A stretch of 64,000 nt of DNA. Origin: Myxacorys chilensis ATA2-1-KO14. GTDB taxonomy: Bacteria > Cyanobacteriota > Cyanobacteriia > Leptolyngbyales > Leptolyngbyaceae. Each line of letters begins with the position of its first letter. Position 1 is the stretch's first letter. The notes under the pieces were generated by a model. That model searched no databases. It was not told the origin of the DNA and saw only the letters and a list, made by a program, of their open reading frames with translations. The stretch covers positions 1 through 64,000 of the forward strand of contig JAHHHP010000012.1 of the NCBI GenBank assembly GCA_019359275.1. Reading direction: 5' to 3'. Positions 60,932 through 64,000 of this stretch are shown here, piece after piece. The position numbers and the translations under genes were made by a program.

Positions 60932-62056
60932 TTACATCAACTCTGAATAAAACTGCAAAAACTGAGTCGCGATCGCTGTTTTTAAGAACCGTAAATGGAC
61001 ATCTGATTTGCCAAAAACAGCTGATTCTAACGAATGGTTCATGGATTGAGCTAGGTTTTTAACTGCGTCTCCTGCTAGATCAAAATAAGTGCAACTAGAC
61101 GCACCAACTTCCCTAAAAATGGGAATATCGGAACAGACAACCTTACATGAAAAGTATAGTGCCTCTACCAAAGGAATGCAGAACCCTTCTAGGGCTGAAG
61201 CAATTACAAAAAGCTGGCAGTTTTGATAGAGCCAGCAGAGTTCATCATCGTCGATCGCGGAGAGCATCAGCACTGAGTCTTCCAGCGAAAGCTCTTGAAT
61301 CAGGTGAACCAGCGTGTCTGTTTCAGGGCCAGGACTACCAACAATGATCAACTTGGTTGCTTCGCTCAATCGACCTTCATCGCGCAACAAAGCGTAGGCT
61401 TTAATCAGCAAATCAATATTTTTATTTTTGCGATGTTGACCCACACAGAGGATAGAAGGAGCATCAAAATTGTCGTTCAAGGCCTTAGGTAGTTTTGTCC
61501 CAGCTTGCCCAAAATCAACAAAGTTATAAATTACCCTTGTCCTGTGACGAGAGACAACCTCAGGAAAATAATCTTCCAAATCATCTAGAGTGGTTTTAGA
61601 AACGCAAATTAGGCCATTACTATTATGGATACACTGTTGTAAAAACAAGCGGTTGAATAAAACCTGCCGATAGCCAAAGTTTTCGGGAAATTGATAGGGA
61701 TATAAATCGTGAATTGTTGCCACCACAGGACAGAGAAAGCGCGATTTCAAGAATGGTAATGGAAAAGCTAAGTGAACAATACTTGGATTAAGCTGCTTTA
61801 CTAGCCTTGGCAATCCAAATAAAAACCAAAGATTCCTTGAAATTGAACTGTTTTTAATATTGATGCCAACAATTTTGATCTTCGGGGATGAAATAGCAAA
61901 TGCCGTTTCAAAATAGTTTTTCTGCCATGCCCCAGTTACTAGTGTAACTTGACTAACCTGGTCCAAATCTGCCAAGCAGCGAGCAAGATTTGCGGCGTGC
62001 CTGCAAACACCCGTTGGCTTAGAAGGTCGGTGCAAAACTGCAATCAGAATGTGCAT
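60932..62056 (-). CDS. GT4-family glycosyltransferase
   Basis: 374 residues, two Rossmann domains. N-terminal: MHILIAVLHRPSKPTGVCRHAANLARCLADL; IVHLAFPLPFLKSRFLCPVVATIHDLYPY. C-terminal sugar-nucleotide domain: ILCVGQHRKNKNIDLLIKAYALL, IIVGSPGPETDTL, and the E-x7-E motif ASALEGFCIPLVEALYFSCKVVCSDIPIFREVG. A retaining transferase building the polysaccharide repeat unit is inferred. Coupled to the polymerase gene downstream. Confidence 0.85.
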   Translation of the reverse strand: MHILIAVLHRPSKPTGVCRHAANLARCLADLDQVSQVTLVTGAWQKNYFETAFAISSPKIKIVGINIKNSSISRNLWFLFGLPRLVKQLNPSIVHLAFPLPFLKSRFLCPVVATIHDLYPYQFPENFGYRQVLFNRLFLQQCIHNSNGLICVSKTTLDDLEDYFPEVVSRHRTRVIYNFVDFGQAGTKLPKALNDNFDAPSILCVGQHRKNKNIDLLIKAYALLRDEGRLSEATKLIIVGSPGPETDTLVHLIQELSLEDSVLMLSAIDDDELCWLYQNCQLFVIASALEGFCIPLVEALYFSCKVVCSDIPIFREVGASSCTYFDLAGDAVKNLAQSMNHSLESAVFGKSDVHLRFLKTAIATQFLQFYSELM

Positions 62057-62123
62057 GATAAGAGGGGTAAGGATTAATCAGTAAAGCTTAAAAATTTGGT
62101 ATTCATATTATTGAGCTGTTTTC

Positions 62124-63392
62124 TTACGCATTTGAATGAGTGTCTAGGGAGTCTGCCACGGGATTAAAAGCTTCGATTTCCTCGTAAGTTTTTGCAAACT
62201 GTTTACCTTTTGCCTCCCAACTGTAAAATTCCTGGACTCGCTGTTGCCCTGCTTGTCCCAGTTGTATACAGAGGAGTGGATTGCTGTCCATTTTTATCAT
62301 TGCCTCTGCCATAGCTTCAACAACCTGATGTGGATTCTCCGCTGAAATCTTGAATCCAGTTTCGGCCGTCACTTGGGTAGCAGGACCACCTAAATCTAAG
62401 CAAAGAATTGGTCTACCTGCTGCCATTGCCTCTAAACAAACCCCAGCTCCTGAGTCGTGTAAGCTGGGATGCACTAGAATGGACGACTGACTGAGAGCCT
62501 GTAAAACGTTGCGGCGAGATAATTCGCCCCAGAACTTAACCTGGTGCTCAATTCCCAGCTCTTGTACCAGGGTCTGCAAGCGTTTAAGTTCGGGACCATC
62601 ACCCACAACCCAGTATTCGGCTTCAGGAAGGTTAGCTTTAGCGAATGCCCGCAACCCCAGGTGAAACCCTTTCCAGTGTAAAAGTCGTCCAATGCTGATA
62701 AATCGGCATTTCGTAGAGCTGCTGACTGGTGTGCATTGAGACAAATGTTCAATTTCATTCTGAATCAACGCGATCGCTGGGCAAATTTCTAGCTGAGTCA
62801 CTCCCAACCATTTCAAGCGTTTAGCTGTATCATCAGTGACAGCATAAGCGAGGGCACTCCGACGAGCGGTTAGGTGGGTAAATAAATCGAATTCTCCTAC
62901 CGCTCTCCAGGCTAATCTTGCAACTTCGTACAGCTTATTCTTCCAGCTAAAGTCCACCCAAAATGGCAAAGGAGCTGATTCGCCTCCGCCAATAGGACCC
63001 CAAATAAAAGGAATTGGTAATAGTGATAGAAAACTAGGGCAGGAGTAGCGAACAAAGGTAACATGGTGAGCTACATCAAATCTCACTTTGCTGTGCAGTG
63101 TGCGAGCAACAAAATAGGCTTGAATTTGCCAAAGGTAGTAGTGTAGTTGCATAGCTCCTGCCTGTCCCCAACGTAAGCTGTCTTGCCAAAAGGGTAATGT
63201 GAAGTAGACAAAGTGTAGATTGGGGTTAGGATGACGGTTTAACTCGGCTTCGATCTCCTCCCGGCTCTCATCGGGACGTGTCAACACCCAAACTTCGTGA
63301 TGTTTAGCAACTTCACTGGCAACATTCCAGCCAACACCCCGTTCAGATCCCTTTCCTGGTTCGCAAGAGTAAGCAGATAGTAGAACCTTCAT
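62124..63392 (-). CDS. GT4-family glycosyltransferase
   Basis: 422 residues. N-terminal CEPGKGSERGVGWNVASEVAKHHEVWVLTRPDE; donor domain with FISIGRLLHWKGFHLGLRAFAKANLPEAEYWVVGDGPELKRLQTLVQELGIEHQVKFWGELSR and SSILVHPSLHDSGAGVCLEAMAAGRPILCLDLGGPATQ (E-x7-E region). A retaining GT-B enzyme of the cluster. The N-terminal segment FDVAHHVTFVRYSCPSFLSLLPIPFIWGPIGGGE is conserved in a common cyanobacterial subfamily. It shares the minus strand with its neighbours, about 65 bases apart. Confidence 0.87.
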   Translation of the reverse strand: MKVLLSAYSCEPGKGSERGVGWNVASEVAKHHEVWVLTRPDESREEIEAELNRHPNPNLHFVYFTLPFWQDSLRWGQAGAMQLHYYLWQIQAYFVARTLHSKVRFDVAHHVTFVRYSCPSFLSLLPIPFIWGPIGGGESAPLPFWVDFSWKNKLYEVARLAWRAVGEFDLFTHLTARRSALAYAVTDDTAKRLKWLGVTQLEICPAIALIQNEIEHLSQCTPVSSSTKCRFISIGRLLHWKGFHLGLRAFAKANLPEAEYWVVGDGPELKRLQTLVQELGIEHQVKFWGELSRRNVLQALSQSSILVHPSLHDSGAGVCLEAMAAGRPILCLDLGGPATQVTAETGFKISAENPHQVVEAMAEAMIKMDSNPLLCIQLGQAGQQRVQEFYSWEAKGKQFAKTYEEIEAFNPVADSLDTHSNA

Positions 63393-63459
63393 GGATTTAC
63401 CAGAATTAGAAACTCAGTAATCAACGCCGATTGTTTTAGGCTAGTAGAGAGCAACTTTG

Positions 63460-64000
63460 CTAAGAAACTGTTTTGGCAAGATGCAGGGGAACAGGAATTG
63501 TCAAGTTTTCATACACCTGTGCAACTTGCTCTGCTGTTCGTCTCCATGTGAATTGATTAACTCTTTCCATCCCCTTTTCTCGCAGGACTTGTCGATATGA
63601 AGCAGTATTTAGTAACTGAAGAACTGCTTCCGACATCGCTTGCACATTCATTGGGTCAACTAAAATAGCTGCATCGCCTGCTACTTCTGGCAATGAAGAA
63701 ACATTAGATGTGATGACAGGTGTTCCACAAGCCATCGCTTCTAGCACTGTCAATCCAAATCCTTCGTAAAGCGACGGTGCTATTAGAATATCTGCTGCAT
63801 TATAAATCTGAAGCAGTAAATCCTGGTTGGGATTGCCTAAATAAATGACTTTTTGCTCAAGCCCATGCGTCTGAATGAAAGCTTTTTGGTCTGCTGTGAA
63901 GTCATCACCAACCTTCCATAATCGAACACAGGTTCCATCCTGTACTAATATGTGTAAAACCTTGAGAACAGTTAAAAGATTTTTACGGTGGTGTGATGAG
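63460..64000 (-). CDS. GT4-family glycosyltransferase (N-terminus beyond window)
   Basis: The minus-strand frame is open from the TAA at 63460 to the window edge, about 180 codons. Visible: [108 protein letters not shown], the donor-binding half of a GT-B enzyme with its E-x7-E motif ([10 protein letters not shown]). This is the C-terminal part of a gene whose start lies to the right of the window, upstream on the minus strand. Confidence 0.88.
   Translation of the reverse strand, partial: SSHHRKNLLTVLKVLHILVQDGTCVRLWKVGDDFTADQKAFIQTHGLEQKVIYLGNPNQDLLLQIYNAADILIAPSLYEGFGLTVLEAMACGTPVITSNVSSLPEVAGDAAILVDPMNVQAMSEAVLQLLNTASYRQVLREKGMERVNQFTWRRTAEQVAQVYENLTIPVPLHLAKTVS

Noticed and set aside
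1-64000. CRISPR arrays, insertion sequences, tRNA and rRNA genes
   Set aside because: Looked for on both strands; no regularly spaced repeats, transposase domains, or tRNA/rRNA signatures were recognised.

Overview
The window is a chromosomal segment of a cyanobacterium. The octamer GCGATCGC (HIP1) is scattered through genes and spacers on both strands, and several genes belong to families that are wholly or largely cyanobacterial: DUF1818, a HetZ homologue, a GUN4-domain protein, cyanoexosortase B with its partner, and long pentapeptide-repeat proteins. The gene mix fits a filamentous, Leptolyngbya-like lineage, but nothing here fixes the genus. I see no rRNA, tRNA, CRISPR array, transposase or phage gene.

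Region by region. 1-8 kb: the tail of an unknown gene, a multi-TM glycosyltransferase-like membrane protein, a glutathione S-transferase, a Ser/Asn/Met-rich secreted repeat protein, a DppB-type ABC permease, an uncharacterised helical protein and a YbhN-type flippase-like protein. 8-12 kb: small, poorly known genes (two lipoprotein-like proteins, a lone NfeD-type domain, an orphan ribbon-helix-helix protein, and a frameshifted gene behind a strongly folding 108-nt leader). 12-18 kb: a 642-residue pentapeptide-repeat protein, LarC (with a heptanucleotide repeat inserted in the reading frame), a Sua5/YciO protein, a HetZ homologue and a decayed gene.

18-35 kb: a TonB-dependent receptor, then an envelope polysaccharide block: a DegT-type aminotransferase, cyanoexosortase B and its accessory protein, a Wza-like exporter and a Wzc-like co-polymerase. 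Two large hybrid histidine kinases with near-duplicate kinase modules follow. A PEP-CTERM protein, a plausible exosortase substrate, lies about 15 kb further on at 38-39 kb.

34-46 kb: mostly housekeeping and conserved cyanobacterial genes (DUF2752 and DUF5684 membrane proteins, an RlmL-type methyltransferase, a prohibitin-like protein, DUF1818, rpoZ, an SGNH hydrolase, rdgB, a GUN4-WD40 fusion). Two very short genes at 37.7-38.0 kb appear to have been too small for ordinary gene calling. 46-51 kb: a MocR-type regulator divergent from a compact four-gene operon (small protein, SnoaL-like, DinB, YbaK), with a perfect inverted repeat between them and a membrane-anchored esterase behind the regulator.

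51-64 kb: a phosphodiester glycosidase, a pentapeptide/membrane hybrid, an orphan XdhC, a YdcF protein, a membrane-anchored Ser/Thr kinase, and a surface polysaccharide cluster (acyltransferase, Wzy-like polymerase, three GT4 glycosyltransferases) that runs off the right edge. The main candidates for something undescribed are the folded leader and frameshifted gene at 11.4-12.0 kb, the small genes at 37.7-38.0 kb, and the MocR-controlled operon.
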